Of a stretch of 64,000 bases of DNA, positions 20,561 to 31,432 are shown in pieces. Below the pieces are notes generated by a model. That model saw only the letters and a list, made by a program, of their open reading frames with translations, was not told the origin of the DNA and searched no databases. Both the position numbers and the translations under genes were made by a program. The DNA is taken from assembly GCA_039621445.1 (NCBI GenBank), contig CP154955.1, positions 35,319,123 to 35,383,122 on the forward strand. Reading direction: 5' to 3'. How positions within the stretch are numbered: the first letter of the stretch is position 1; each line of letters starts with the position of its first letter. This DNA is from Euglena gracilis. Taxonomy: Eukaryota; Euglenida; Euglenophyceae; Euglenales.

Positions 20561-21263
20561 ATGGCCTCCGCGGCGGACAGTCCCCTCAGCAGCGGGTTCC
20601 ACACCCTGCCGCCCCACGCCACCCTGCGGGACGCCTTCCAGCCGGGGCGGAGCTTCGGCTTCCTGCAGTACGCCCCCGGTGTGCCGCCCGGCATTGGGGA
20701 GTGTTGTGCCCCGTGCCATGGCGCGAGGGCACGCATTTGGCCTCAAGTGTGGATGCAAGTGCAAGGCACGGGTGCTGCCTTTGCATGGTGTGTAGCCCAT
20801 GCCACACAACTACGCCGAGTGAGCACCTGCTCTGCGCAGCTCTGTTATGTGCCGATATTGGCTCCCTTGACTGTAGTGTTTACGCCGAAAGCGCTCCCCT
20901 TTCAGTCACCGCTTGCCTCCCTCCAGATGCTGGCGACGCCGGAGGCTCCAAGCTGTTGCCCATGGTTGAACCCGGCACCGCCCGGCTCCCGACCCCTGGC
21001 GTGGGGGTGGGGGTCTTGGCATGTGAACGACCTCTGGGCGTTCGGGTGTGCGTGCGGCAGTTGCATGTCAGCCCGCAGGGTCGCTGGGGAAGTGGCCCCG
21101 GGAGGCCCGGCGGGGCTCAGCCATGCGGGGGAGCATGACGGGTCCGGTGTGGGCGGAGAACCAGGTCCTGAGCGAGACGCACTACCACCACGGCGACCAC
21201 CACCACCACCACCACCAGCGGCACGTCCACCACTTCCATGACGTCCACCTCCTGGGTGTGTGA
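20561..21263 (+). CDS. Unassigned gene start with His-rich C-terminal stretch, copy 1
   Basis: ATG at 20561 opens a GC3-rich frame: MASAADSPLSSGFHTLPPHA, then DAFQPGRSFGFLQYAP. A GT at 20679 and the CTCCCTCCAG acceptor (to 20926) join it in phase to DAGDAGGSKLLPMVEPGTAR. A further frame change, possibly a short intron in about 21001-21075, leads to KWPREARRGSAMRG, VWAENQVLSETHYHHGD and a His-rich run before TGA at 21261-21263. The His run could bind metal. No family is recognised, and the last exon may instead splice onward. Confidence 0.5.
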
Positions 21264-22385
21264 ACTGTTTGGGGCGTGGGTCATGGCGGGCGAAAGCGCA
21301 GCATTCCCGGGGGGGGGGGGGCTTTCCAGCGCCGGCCATAAACAGACAAGAGGCGTTAATGCAACTAAGGGGGGGCTTTCTATTTTCAGCTGCTGTGTTT
21401 TGCCATACAAATTCTGCTTGAGCCGCTGCACCTTTCAATCGACGTCTTGTTTTCACAACCGATCGCAGTGGCAAGAATGTGCTACTCCCGAGCAATGAAT
21501 TAGTCCTGTAATTGGGCCAGGGTGCTAAATGAGAATTTTTTTGTATGGGGGGAGTTCGGATCACCTTTTTTTCAGTATGTTGCATTGAACTGTAACGTAG
21601 CATCATGCCTTTTTTGTTACAGTGAACTATCTGTAGAGTAGCATTAAAAAGGGCATCCAAAGCAGTTTAGTATCTTTGATCTTCAGTAGTATATTGTGCC
21701 GCAACATTGACCTGGATCGTGCGCAAAATTGAATCTCATATGAATTCGAATAACATATGCTGTCCAGCACAAAATCCTTTCCATCCGCAGTGAAAGCAGC
21801 TGTAAAATGCACGAGGGGCCCACACCAGACGCCTGCTTTTTGTTCCACAAAGGAATTGTTTTGTGCTGGGGTCCTCAGCGCAAAACAGAGGGCCATGTTT
21901 GCTTCCCTGCCCACTCCACTGAGTTTGCCACTGTTGAATATGAGCAGTGTTCTGGCACTTCAAAGGGCTTCCAGACCTGCATCTTTTGTGCTGTTTCAAA
22001 GAATGTTATAAAATTATGGAAAATTCGGGTTGTTCCCAAAACATTTTGTTCACAGAAGGGCACATAATTTCCTAATTTGGTTTCAGTACCATCTGCTTCG
22101 CCATCCACATTACTGTCTGTTGTCTATTTTTTTTTTCATATTTCCTCCCTTGGGCTCGGGGATCATGTCCTGGGAAGTTTTCTCACCCCAATGAGCCCGA
22201 ATTTTTTTTGATAAGCCATCTTTTGCGGAAGGAATGAAATGCACGATGCTTTCCGTTTCTGCATTATTTCCAACGAGGACTTTTCTTGACCTCTTCTCAC
22301 TGATGGCAAGCGGGGCTCATCACGCATGACCACCAAACCCACCGAAAGGGTTCCCCGGAACTTCGGACGCGGTCGCATGCGGCAG
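21264..22385. other. No assignable gene
   Basis: Mostly AT-richer sequence with one G-run pair (GGGGGGGCTTTCC at 21310 and GGGGGGGCTTTCTATTTTCAG at 21370). ORFs here lack the raised third-position GC of real exons. Copies 1 and 2 are almost identical. Confidence 0.6.
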
Positions 22386-22465
22386 GGTCGGCGGAGGAGG
22401 TGCTGGACCTGCGGGGCAACCCCCCAGTGGAGACCCACGTCATTCAGGCGGCGACCACCCCCCAG
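22386..22465 (+). CDS. Candidate leucine-rich-repeat exon
   Basis: After GCATGCGGCAG the frame reads SAEEVLDLRGNPPVETHVIQ and AATTPQ, ending at a GTGTGC donor. L-D-L-R-G-N-P is typical of an LRR strand-turn. It may belong to the gene starting at 20561. In copy 2 the donor region has an extra GT (CAGGTGTGTGCC). Confidence 0.5.
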
Positions 22466-22501
22466 GTGTGCCGCACGGCCAGCCTTCCTCAAAGCGGCAA
22501 T

Positions 22502-23153
22502 GGGGGTGCTTCCGCACCGCGTGCACCGCGTGGCGCACCGCGTGCACCGCGTGAGAAGAATCATTTCTGAATGTGCAATTTTCACAAGTTTCCACCAGTA
22601 CCCCATTTGTAGTTGATTTCCATTTTTGTTTTCTCCAGTCTCCTGCAAATCAGTAACTTTTGGTCTTTTTTTGCCATTTTGGACCACTTTTGACCACTTT
22701 TGGCTGCATTGGGCTGCATTTGGCAATTTTGACCACTTTTGGCTGTTTGAATGCATTTTTGCTTCATTAACACCAATTTTCAGCTGCTTTTGGCCATTTT
22801 TTTTGCATGTTTGCGGCCATTTTAGGGCACTTCTAACTGCTTTTATCCACTTTTTGCCCCTTTTTGGCCACTTTTGGCCATTTTGTGGCCACTTGCACAG
22901 AATCAGTGACCATTGGTACAAATTTGGTGAGATCTGGTGGCAAAACCAGGTGATTTGGGCCAAAAGCACCCAAAAATGACCAAATTCACTCAAGATGCTT
23001 TTATATTGCAATTTTGTAATCGATGGGTGCTTTTGCGGGTGTTTTTCTCTTATCCAGTCATTTTTTTGTTGTTCCTGATTCTTGGCACGCGGTGCCACGC
23101 GGTGCACGCGGTGCATGCGGTGCCGCACGCGGTCTACGCATGCGGAAGCATCC
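22502..23153. repeat. Inverted GCACCGCGTG / CACGCGGTGC arrays with ~535-bp loop
   Basis: 22506-22553 repeats CACCGCGTG and GCGCACCGCGTG. 23089-23150 repeats CACGCGGTGC on the same strand, the reverse complement. The arms flank a T-rich CATTTTGGCC tract and lie just inside the ends of a probable intron (22466 to about 23148). Confidence 0.75.
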
Positions 23154-24329
23154 CCAATGCCACCGCTGCCCTGGGTATTAAGTGACCATTGGTTTTACAC
23201 AAAGGTGGGAGGAGGGGGTTTGACCACCCCCTCCCCCCCGGGGGGGGGTCCAGACCTCCTCCCTTCAGACCCGAGGGAGGTCCAGGACTCCCCTGGAACC
23301 ATTTTTTTTCTCTTGTGCTTCGTACCGAGGACATGAAATTTTTGGTGTATTTTTCTGGCCGATCTTTCAAAAAGTGTTGCCCGGCACGTTGCTGCAGACT
23401 GCCTGGGCAGATGGGCAGCAGCACGGTACTAAATGGGCAGGGAGGAGGGGAGGGGTCAGGACCTCCCAGGGGGTCGACCCACCTCCCCCTCTCCCTTTTT
23501 CTTGCAGCAGAAGTTTTGCTGTTGGTAACCTGCCTCATAAGACCCAAAATGAGCCCCATACATGTATGAGCCCCATAGGGGGCTGATAAGTCAAAGAGAT
23601 GCCCCCAAAAAGTCCAGGGACGTTTTTTAAAATCTTCAACGAAAGGCAAAAAACCTCTATTAAATTAAAAAAAAGGAGGAAAAAAGCAACGGGGGTCCCA
23701 AAAACCAGAAATTTGGGGTTTTTGGGGGTGTCCCCCCCAAGACCAAATTTTTTCGGGGGGTATCCAAAACCCAAAACCCAACCTTGCCCCCGGGGTCCTT
23801 AGGGGATCCTTGGTCAATGGTTTTTCACCCATTTTTTGAAATTTAAGCTGTTGTTTTGCACGTAGGTCAAATTGGCACAGGTACGAGTCCTCTTTGAAGG
23901 GTTGGGACCAGTATTTGGCATTTTCGCCCAAATATTGAGGGTGGGGTTTCTACTGGGGGGGGGGGTGGTTCTTGAAATAGTATTGTGTGTCATTTTCAGC
24001 AATGTCAATGTCACCAGAGTATCGTCTAGTTTAGAATATTGTGGAATAAATCTTAGAATATACTGGAATAAAGCCCCCAAACGGATTAAATTTGACAATC
24101 CGGAACCCCCCGCGCACAACGACAAACATGGATCCCTTCCATTTTGTTGAATGAACATTTTTTCCAGTTTTATTATCCTGTTTGTGTGAGCGCTTCATGC
24201 AAGAAAAGCATCTAACTGCCTTTTGTGACGGGGGAGAGCGACAGCCAACCAGCGGGGAGAGCAGAGGACGGGAGCAGGGTTTGCATCCTGGCCGCCCACC
24301 AGCGCCAAGGGGTGGGCCCTCAATCACAG
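23149..24329. other. No assignable gene; C/G tracts and T-rich sequence
   Basis: A short frame after the inverted array reads SIPNATAALGIK and stops at 23184, possibly a terminal exon. Beyond it are complementary GGAGGGGGTTTGACC / CCCCCTCCCCCCCGGGGGGG tracts (23209-23260) and GAGGTCCAGGAC repeats, with nothing else supported. Confidence 0.45.
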
Positions 24330-24442
24330 CTGCGGCTGCGGCCCGACGTCATCGGCCGGGAGGCGTTCGAGGCAGGTGCGGAACAGTACTTCGGCTCCCT
24401 GTCTGCCCGCTTCGACCAACTGGCCTCCCCCACTGGCCTGAG
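24330..24442 (+). CDS. Unassigned coding-like exon
   Basis: Between CTCAATCACAG and a GTGTGG donor the frame reads LRLRPDVIGREAFEAGAEQY, FGSLSARFDQLASPTGL. Third positions are mostly G/C, and the sequence is unchanged at 53132-53244 in copy 2. No family is recognised. Confidence 0.45.
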
Positions 24443-25441
24443 GTGTGGCCAGACCCCCACTGCAAGCATGTGGTGCACCCGCCTCCAATTTGAGGGGCGG
24501 GGGCAAACGCTGTTTTTGTAATTTTGTGCTGTGGAAAAGGTTGTGGTTTTTGCATTTTTCCCAAGTGATTTTTCGGTTTGTGGTTGGGAATTTTTTGATT
24601 TAAAAAATTTCGCATTTTGTCCCGTATTCCGTGGACCAAAATTTTCGCCGATTTTTTTTTGCATATTTTTTGGCTTTTTTGTCCAATAAATTGCATATTT
24701 TTTCAATGTCCATCACGGGGATCTCCTGAAGGAACTTATATGAGACTTGCATTTTTTTGTTTTTTTTTCTTTTTTTCTTTTTTTTTTTTGTGTTCCTTTT
24801 TTCGAAGGTGTGTTCATCATCCCCTTCCAATTACCCAACTATTCAAGACCAAAGTATTGTTTGTGTAAAAAACTCCACGAGATTTCTGGCCTTCTCTTTT
24901 TTTGTCCATCCCCCAATGTAACCCACTGGTTTCAAATTGAGTGGGATTCAAAGCCCCTGTTTGGGGAGATATGATAAGGAAATCAAAGTAAATCTGAGGA
25001 TGAGAGGAACTTTTAAACTCCCTTACAGGTCCCAAGGGGTGGTTATGTGTGTGCGCGGTCTCGTAAGAGCGAAGCTCACCATCAGGGGAAAACCCCCCAT
25101 TCAGCTTCTCCCTCCGAGGTCGGGAGAACCCAGTTTTCTAGCATGAACTCGCATTTTTGAACGCCCACTGTCCACATTTTCTTGGCAACGTAAAAAGGGG
25201 ATTTATTATGGCAGCCAAATTGACCCCCTGGGGGGACCCAGAAGACAAACCACCCGGGGTCTTCAGCTGGCGGCGTTTTCCTTTGGGACCGGTAGTGTTT
25301 TGACTGCACGGTTCCCCTCGAGAGGGAGGGGATGGAGTTAATGATTGGGATTGGGTTAGGGTTAAAATTAGCAATTATTAGCACTGAGGGGTCACATTAA
25401 AACCTGAAAACGCCCCCAGCTAATGCTATTTTGGTTTCCCC
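24443..25441. other. No assignable gene
   Basis: T-rich sequence, including a long T-tract at 24747-24790 that differs between the two copies. A single GGGTTAGGGTTA occurs at 25355-25363 but is not a telomeric array. Confidence 0.6.
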
Positions 25442-25658
25442 GTAACCCCCCCCCCCAAATAACCAGGCGGGGTGCCAGGTTATCGGAACCAACGGCCCTG
25501 CCCCCCTGCCAGGCCATTTGGGCCCTTTTTTCAACGTCGTAAACGAACATTCCCTTACATGGGGGTACCAAGTTACTGAAACCATTAGTTATTCGACAAG
25601 TTGTTCGGCCACTGCCAGAAGCAAGGGCCCTTCCAGGTTATTTTTTGGGGGTGGTTAA
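25442..25658 (-). mobile_element. C-tract terminal-inverted-repeat element, copy A
   Basis: Ends are GTAACCCCC-CAAATAACCAGG and CCAGGTTATTTTTTGGGGGTGGTTAAC, inverted complements. The interior (CCAACGGCCCTGCC, GGGCCCTTTTTTCAACGTCGTAAACG, GTTCGGCCACTGCCAG) is the reverse complement of 29088-29323. Two diverged copies in opposite orientation and no coding capacity indicate a non-autonomous dispersed element. Confidence 0.8.
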
Positions 25659-25864
25659 CCTCCATGCCTGGACCAAGAAATGGCCGTGTTTCGGCCCGTT
25701 TTTGGGCCGATTTGTGAATGCAGAAAATCTGAAAAATGGGGCAAAGAGCAAGCTGATAGTTCGCATTCGGTGTTTTGATTTCCCTGTAATTCCTAGCGCC
25801 CATTTGTGCCTTCAAAATGCATTGCAGTGTTTTATTTTTATTTTATTTTATGTATTTTTTATTC

Positions 25865-26250
25865 CCCCCCCCTCTGATAAGTGCACGGGTGCGCACATTT
25901 TAAGGATGTAGTTTCAGACGGGCACTGCGCACTTTAGGCACAGTCAGTATTTAGGGCAAAGCCCAAAATACTGACTTTCCACCACCCTTTTTAATTTTCC
26001 CCCCTTCTTGTGATGTGAAGCAATGATTCAAGTGGCTTTGTGTCAAGTTTGGGTTTGGACGATAGAAATATTTGGTCTGAAAAGTGACAGTTCTGAGAAT
26101 TGTGTGTGCTTTCTGACCTGAAATGTGACAACGGTTTCTCTTTTGGGGGGTGCGCATTTTTTAGGGAGGTAGTTTCGGACCCCTGGGGGCACTTGGGGCA
26201 CTGCGCACAATTAGGGCATGCGCACTTATTAGGGAGGGGGGTTATATATC
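25865..26250. repeat. Diverged direct repeats around TGCGCA / AGTTTC-GAC motifs, with hairpin
   Basis: 25889-25935 and 26150-26230 share TGCGCA-TTTT-A-GGA-GTAGTTTC-GAC and CACTGCGCAC-TTAGG. Between them, 25943-25975 is a perfect hairpin: GTCAGTATTT over AAATACTGAC, enclosing GGGC/GCCC. Present in both copies. Confidence 0.65.
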
Positions 26251-26545
26251 ATATATTTCATGTATTTATTTTATTTATTTTATTCATTCATATGATTTAT
26301 TTATATTCTTTGTTTGTTGTTTATTATTGTTTCTTTTCGGTTTTATTTTATGTGTTTATTTTGATTTTGATTTTTTTAATTTTTGTTTTTGAAGTTATTT
26401 CCCATTTTGATCTTATTTGGTGTTTTTTTTTTAGTTTGTTTGATTTATTTTTGCTGTTTATTTTTTTAATTGCTTATTATATATTATTGATTATTAATTG
26501 CCAACCCGTTTACCCTGATTATTTTTGTATTTTTAATTTTTTTTC
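26240..26545. repeat. AT-rich low-complexity tract
   Basis: Long T-rich sequence made of TTTATTTTATTT-like units, far more AT-rich than its surroundings. The hydrophobic ORF read through it is an artefact of T-rich codons. Confidence 0.8.
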
Positions 26546-28872
26546 CTGACTAGGAGTTGAGTTATCGCTGTTCATTTCTCACTGCTGAACCATTTATATT
26601 TATCTCAGTGCTCTTCCTACAAGGAGATTAGCACAAAAAGCCTGGTTATAAGTCAAGGCTGGAAGGGGTCCACAAAAATGCCCTTTTTTGCTCCAGAAGG
26701 GATGTTATAAGGTGTTTAGGCAGCTGCATGGTTTTTTTGGGGCCATCAGTGACCATGCGATGTCCACTGCGTTTTTCATCGGATTGTACAATTTTCGGCG
26801 CATTTTGCCCTCATGTTTTTTTATTTTTGCTTTTGGAATGTTTAGAAATCGACGTTTCGTGATTGGGGGGACCATCATGATTTAAGGGATTTAAAGTGGA
26901 GGGGGTTATAAGGCGATTGTGCGATTTCATCATGAACTATTTTTGCCTCCGATGCTGTCTGTCTGAGCTTCACTTGTCGGCAGTGGGGGTTTATATTTTG
27001 GACGCCAAGCAACACTCGGGCTTATTCCTGGCGGTGTCTTTTCGACAGGTATATTATCAAAAAAGAAGAACATTCAGAAAAAATAACATATATGAGTAAA
27101 TAACATCCAAAGCCTTGTCAAATGTGCGATTCTTGCAGAACGGCCAAATCACATCAACGATACACAGCATCAGAAAGGTGAGTGTTCAAGTGAGGTTTGT
27201 CCGAAGCTCATCAGCTACATTTGCAGCAAAACCTTATAACGTTCAGGCGCTGGATTGTGCCTGCACATCCCCTTGGGTCTGTATACTTGCCAGATACGCT
27301 GCCCAGACTGGAAAAGCTGAAACACGGGAGGTTGACTGAGCATGGTGGTTGGCAGTGACCTCCCAACCCAACTTTGCATCAATTTTTCGCCGTTTTCAGT
27401 TTCAGGAAAATCCATATTTTTTTTGGAATTGGTATGTTCCCAAAATTATTCAAAAGTATACACCAATGTTGTAAAATGGAAAAATTTGTGAAATTTTCCT
27501 ACCCTCCAGCAGAAATGTGTATATTCCCGATAGCAATTTTTCTGCAATTTCCCGCAATTTTCCTGCAATTTTTTTCGCAGGCCTCCGATATCAATTGCCC
27601 CTGTTTTTTGAGTTAATTGCAGTGAGAAACACAGAAAAACCAGCAGTGGCTCTCCCCCTGGACAAGCCACAGTGCTTTCAAAGAGAAACATTTGAGGGAT
27701 CACGGTCCTGGGTGGTTTCCCACACTAGCCCACTGCCACCCCCCAAAATGTATCGACCCCAGACCCCAGCCGAGGAAATTGCCTCCCTTGAGGGTGGGGG
27801 ATTTTCAATAGGGGAATGGTACCCTTTCCATTGCGCAGCCCCTCCGCTGCGGACCCCGAGGGCTGACGATCCGGACCACAGCCATAGCAATCTACGGTGT
27901 CCCCCCCCCCCCACGTCGGCCACCATATGTGCACACCGTTGTGTAACACGGGTGTGAAACAAGCTCGTCCGTGCCTTCTGATCCTGACAGGCCTCCTCCC
28001 GTCGGCGTGTTTCCATTTTGTTTCCAAGTCCTCCACGACCACCTTGATTCCCGCCTCTCACCCCATTGCATCCAGCCCACAGCCACCAAAAACCCATTCA
28101 AATTCACCCTTTTCAGGTTCCCCTAAGCTGCTTCCAACGAAGGGCTGTACCCCACCTGGCCTACCGCCGCCCCCACCGACGCCCCCCCCTCCTCTTTCCA
28201 CATCCCTGTGTCATGTTGTGCCCCCCGGCCTCCCAACGCCGCTGCTTGGGCCATCGTTCCCCTAGGCTCTCCCTCGCCCTCCCCCACACGATGCACGCCC
28301 CCCCCCCTGCGACAGGCGACTGACGTTGTCCGTATTATCCCTTGCTGACGGTGCTGGCATCATTTCTGCGAGGGGATTTTGCCAGGCCCTCTCAATGTAG
28401 AAGAGATTCAAGCCATGGAATGACAGTTCTGCGTGTGTACGTGCGCGGGGTGGGTGTGAGGGTGGAACAATGCACGAAGGCAGGCTCAGAGCTGTCTCAC
28501 TCATTTGTTTTGGAAACTTGTTGGATTTCTGAAAAGCCTCCTTCACTGAGAAGGGTAACCACAAGAAGGCATTAGGTGTCGACTGACGTTCCTAATTGGC
28601 AGGAGATGGGTGGGTTGGTATATTTATTCTGGTTGAGTTAACCCCTCTCCCATATGGCGAGGGAGGGGAGCTTTACTCTGCGATGCAGGCCTTACCTGGC
28701 GTAGGTCCCTGTGACGCGCACCAATTTCCTTCAGAAAAATGGGAGCGCTCGAGAATTCAATCCTTTGTGCTGTTGTCCTGCCCTGCCCTGCCCTGACAGG
28801 GGCCTCATCATTTGGGCCCGCTGCATTCTTTTCTGGGGAATCAAGGAATCAAGTGCCCGCCACCCTCGCTTT
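26546..28872. other. No assignable gene
   Basis: Contains conventional-looking splice signals (for example TTTCGCAGG near 27580) and C-rich frames at 27740-27960 and 28110-28265, but none has a recognisable protein. A C-run at 27901-27911 and CGGACCACAG-type sequence are shared by both copies. Confidence 0.5.
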
Positions 28873-29090
28873 TCCTCCGCAGGTGCTCTGGCCCCTCTCC
28901 TCCTCCTCTGCGTCCTCACCGGCGTTCTCCATGCCGCCTCGGCAGCGTTGCTGACCCCGGGCACGTGCCACTGGGAATGCTCGGCGATGATCTTTGGGCG
29001 TGCTGCATCGCTTCTGCCCTTCAAGTCAAGCACGCGATACACCTTGATGGACGGCCTGCATGGACACACGGCATTCGAACCGCGCAATTA
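28873..29090 (+). CDS. Unassigned segment with a hydrophobic helix
   Basis: After TTTTCCTCCGCAG the frame reads GALAPLLLLCVLTGVLHAAS, then ALLTPGTCHWECSAMIFGRA, ending at TAA 29088-29090, where the C-tract element begins. The first 20 residues look like a signal or membrane helix. Another frame here (ADPGHVPLGMLGDDLW) is also open, so coding status is uncertain. Confidence 0.3.
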
Positions 29091-29323
29091 ACCCCCCCCC
29101 CCCAAATAACCTGGTGGGGTCCTTGCTCCTGGCAGTGGCCGAATAACTTGGCGGGGGGAGGGGCAAAAAAGATGGTTCCTGTAACTTGGCACCCCCCTTT
29201 TTTGGCAAAATTCCTTTACGACGCTGGAAAAAGGGCCCAAAATAACCTGGCGGGGGGGGGGGGGGCAGGGCCAAAAGTTGGTTGCAAACCTGGCACCCCG
29301 CCAGGTTATTTGGGAGAGGTTTA
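29088..29323 (+). mobile_element. C-tract terminal-inverted-repeat element, copy B
   Basis: Ends TTAACCCCC-CAAATAACCTGGTGGGG and CCCCGCCAGGTTATTTGGG-GGTTTA are complementary. The interior carries CTTGCTCCTGGCAGTGGCCG, TTTACGACGCTGGAAAAAGGG and CAGGGCCAAAAGTTGG, matching the reverse complement of 25442-25658. No ORF of its own. The copy at 57886-58116 differs only in a G-run. Confidence 0.85.
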
Positions 29324-29503
29324 GTACCCCTGTCCGACGAACACCCTGGTTCAGTGAACACCTCTTGTTTGGATTGTAACTGTTGTCAATTATTTGGGAC
29401 ATGGAGGGGGGTGCAGTCCCCATATTCAGCCACGCCTAGACCATCAACACACCACACCACACAGACATTCACACGCAAATGAACGAAACCACATACACAC
29501 ACA

Positions 29504-30288
29504 TACAGTAGGGGAACTAAATAGTGGGACACCTGAGAATTTTGTGGGGTTATACCCAACCCCCAGCTCCAAAGCCTCTGCCAGCCCATGGGATGTGGTG
29601 ATGGTGTGTGCACATTGGCATGGCCCTGCCCCACCCAGCAGTGCCCCAGCCAGCTCTGCTGCAGCACGCTGCGCAAAATTCAGGCCAATCCTATGCGAGC
29701 AGGTTTTTTCCATTTCCTGACCCCTTTTGGACTGCGAAGCAGACCCAGCCTCAGGTAAGCGGACGAGGCGGCTCACACTGCAGTGAGTGGCATTGGACCC
29801 CAATTTTGAACAATGCAAGTTAACAATCCCTGTCAACGTGGGCTGATGGGGCGATGGCCTCAACATGCCGACCAGTTTGGGCAAAAAGAGGTCAAAAATG
29901 GTAATTTTTGCCCAAACTGGTCGGCATGTTGAGGCCATCGCCCCATCAGCCCACGTTGACAGGGATTGTTAACTTGCATTGTTCAAAATTGGGGTCCAAT
30001 GCCACTCACTGCAGTGTGAGCCGCCTCGTCCGCTTACCTGAGGCTGGGTCTGCTTCGCAGTCCAAAAGGGGTCAGGAAATGGAAAAAACCTGCTCGCATA
30101 GGATTGGCCTGAATTTTGCGCAGCGTGCTGCAGCAGAGCTGGCTGGGGCACTGCTGGGTGGGGCAGGGCCATGCCAATGTGCACACACCATCACCACATC
30201 CCATGGGCTGGCAGAGGCTTTGGAGCTGGGGGTTGGGTATGACCCCACAAAATTCTCATGTGCCCCACTATTTAGTTCCCCTGCTGTA
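29504..30288. mobile_element. 785-bp foldback MITE with TA target site
   Basis: Nearly perfect palindrome: arms of about 385 bp around a spacer of about 17 bp (centre near 29898). It begins TA-CAGTAGGGGAACTAAATAG and ends CTATTTAGTTCCCCTGCTG-TA. TA flanks and CAGT-type ends are typical of Tc1/mariner-derived MITEs. The arms give identical ORFs on the two strands, a by-product of symmetry. No transposase is seen. An identical element occurs at 58297-59081 in copy 2. Confidence 0.88.
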
Positions 30289-30898
30289 CAAATGTACAAA
30301 TGTACAAATGTACGATCACAAATGTAAGCTTGCCATAGGAAGCCACAGGTTGCCATAGCTTGTGCGGTCTTGCCATGGGCAGCAAGCCCACACAAGAAGC
30401 CGATGGGGACAAATTGATGTGGCAGAGGCCGGATACCTCATTTTCCTCTTGGATTGGGTTTCTTAGAATGGTTTTTTCTATAATAATCATGCCATTGTTT
30501 CTGCAACTGCTGCTGTTTTCTGGTTTGGTTTTTTCAAGCATGTTCAAGGATGGCTCAGGGTGCGCAGGCACACCAACGACAGAGGAATGGCCATACACCT
30601 GAAAATTTTGGCAGTGCTCAATCCCAAACCAAGACCAAGACCCTGGGGTGGTCCCACAAAATCGGGCTGCCTGAGCATATTTCCCCCCAAAAATTGGCGC
30701 TTCACACCGAACCCACACCTGGGCCTCTGGCCCAGGAACCCCCTCCTGCAGAGAGGTCCGACCACAGTTCCCCTCGGGGGGTCTTCAAAAGAAGCCTCGT
30801 TCGTTCACAATCCGCACCGCCAGTATTCCATCGATTGTGGCGTTGATTGATGAGGTGCACAGTTGCGAGTGCACAGTTGTTGTGCACAGTTTTCGCAG

Positions 30899-31072
30899 CG
30901 TTGGAGATCATCCCTGGCGCCGGGACCTCCACTCCCAAAACGTGCCGTGGCACATCTGCCAGGCGTCTACACTCGAGTCCCTCGGCTTCTCTGGGCCTGA
31001 CATCTCCAGGGCTGAGTTTGCCAGTGAGCCGCAGTTCGCCACAGCCTGCATGCCAGCCGTTGTTCCTGGCAC
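30899..31072 (+). CDS. EBM: Mannosylglycoprotein endo-beta-mannosidase, N-terminal exon only (copy 1, cut by gap)
   Basis: After CACAGTTTTCGCAG the frame reads VPWHICQASTLESLGF, then SGPDISRAEF and CMPAVVPGT, the start of the GH2 N-terminal domain (family motif V-P-G-T). The exon ends at a nonconventional border (TCCCAG follows). The next exons are absent here because the copy stops at the N run. The same exon at 59692 is followed by the rest of the gene. Confidence 0.8.
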
Positions 31073-31419
31073 TCCCAGAGTGGGCTGTGCCTGGCATCCA
31101 TCTCTTTAAGGTTTTGCAGAACCCCCCGGGGGGGCTGCAGCAGCCAGCCCCGATTTTGGCCCAGCCCATCTGCACCAGCACCCCCCCCCCTGTGGGGGTG
31201 CTGCCAGCCCTGCGAGCCAGCCCTGCGAGCCAGCCTCTATTTGGAGGGTCCAGCCGAAATTTTTTTCGAAAAATGCACTAAAATTTTTGAACAAAGGCTT
31301 TCAAAACTGTCCGAAAATGGCGAACAATGGTGCTTTTGAGCATTTTTTTGTGGTTGCCAGATGCTCATTTTTTTCAAAGCTGTGCTTTGCAGGTCATTTT
31401 CTGGGCAATTGTCCGATTT

Positions 31420-31432
31420 NNNNNNNNNNNNN
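31420..31432. other. Assembly gap (13 N)
   Basis: A run of 13 N separates the end of duplicate copy 1 (mannosidase intron) from the start of duplicate copy 2 (ACY1 intron 2). The joined sequences are not neighbours in copy 2, which continues uninterrupted at 60213. Confidence 0.99.

Larger units (their letters stand above)
2483..31419 (+). repeat. Long near-identical duplicate, copy 1
   Basis: 28,937 bp matching 31433-60213 in order and orientation. Differences are mainly homopolymer lengths, a few substitutions and short indels. The left end lies inside ACY1 intron 2 and the right end at the N run. Most likely the same locus from an overlapping contig or the other haplotype. Confidence 0.97.

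Noticed and set aside
21180-21235. His run as a metal-transporter signature
   Set aside because: CAC/CCA repeats give His, Pro or Thr runs in different frames. No membrane segments accompany it, so only a His-rich stretch is claimed.
22502-22553. CRISPR-like array
   Set aside because: Units are about 10 bp and contiguous with no unique spacers, and the genome is eukaryotic.
25350-25370. Internal telomere repeat (GGGTTAGGGTTA)
   Set aside because: Only about one and a half units.
26100-26549. 149-residue hydrophobic protein in the AT-rich tract
   Set aside because: Phe/Leu/Ile content is forced by T-rich codons, and the frame shortens in copy 2 because of a single T.
29444-30395. Identical proteins encoded on opposite strands on the two sides of 29898
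   Set aside because: They are the two arms of one palindrome. There is no coding bias and no family match.
29444-30395. tRNA or other structured RNA gene in the palindrome or hairpins
   Set aside because: No cloverleaf, anticodon arm or box A/B-like spacing was seen.
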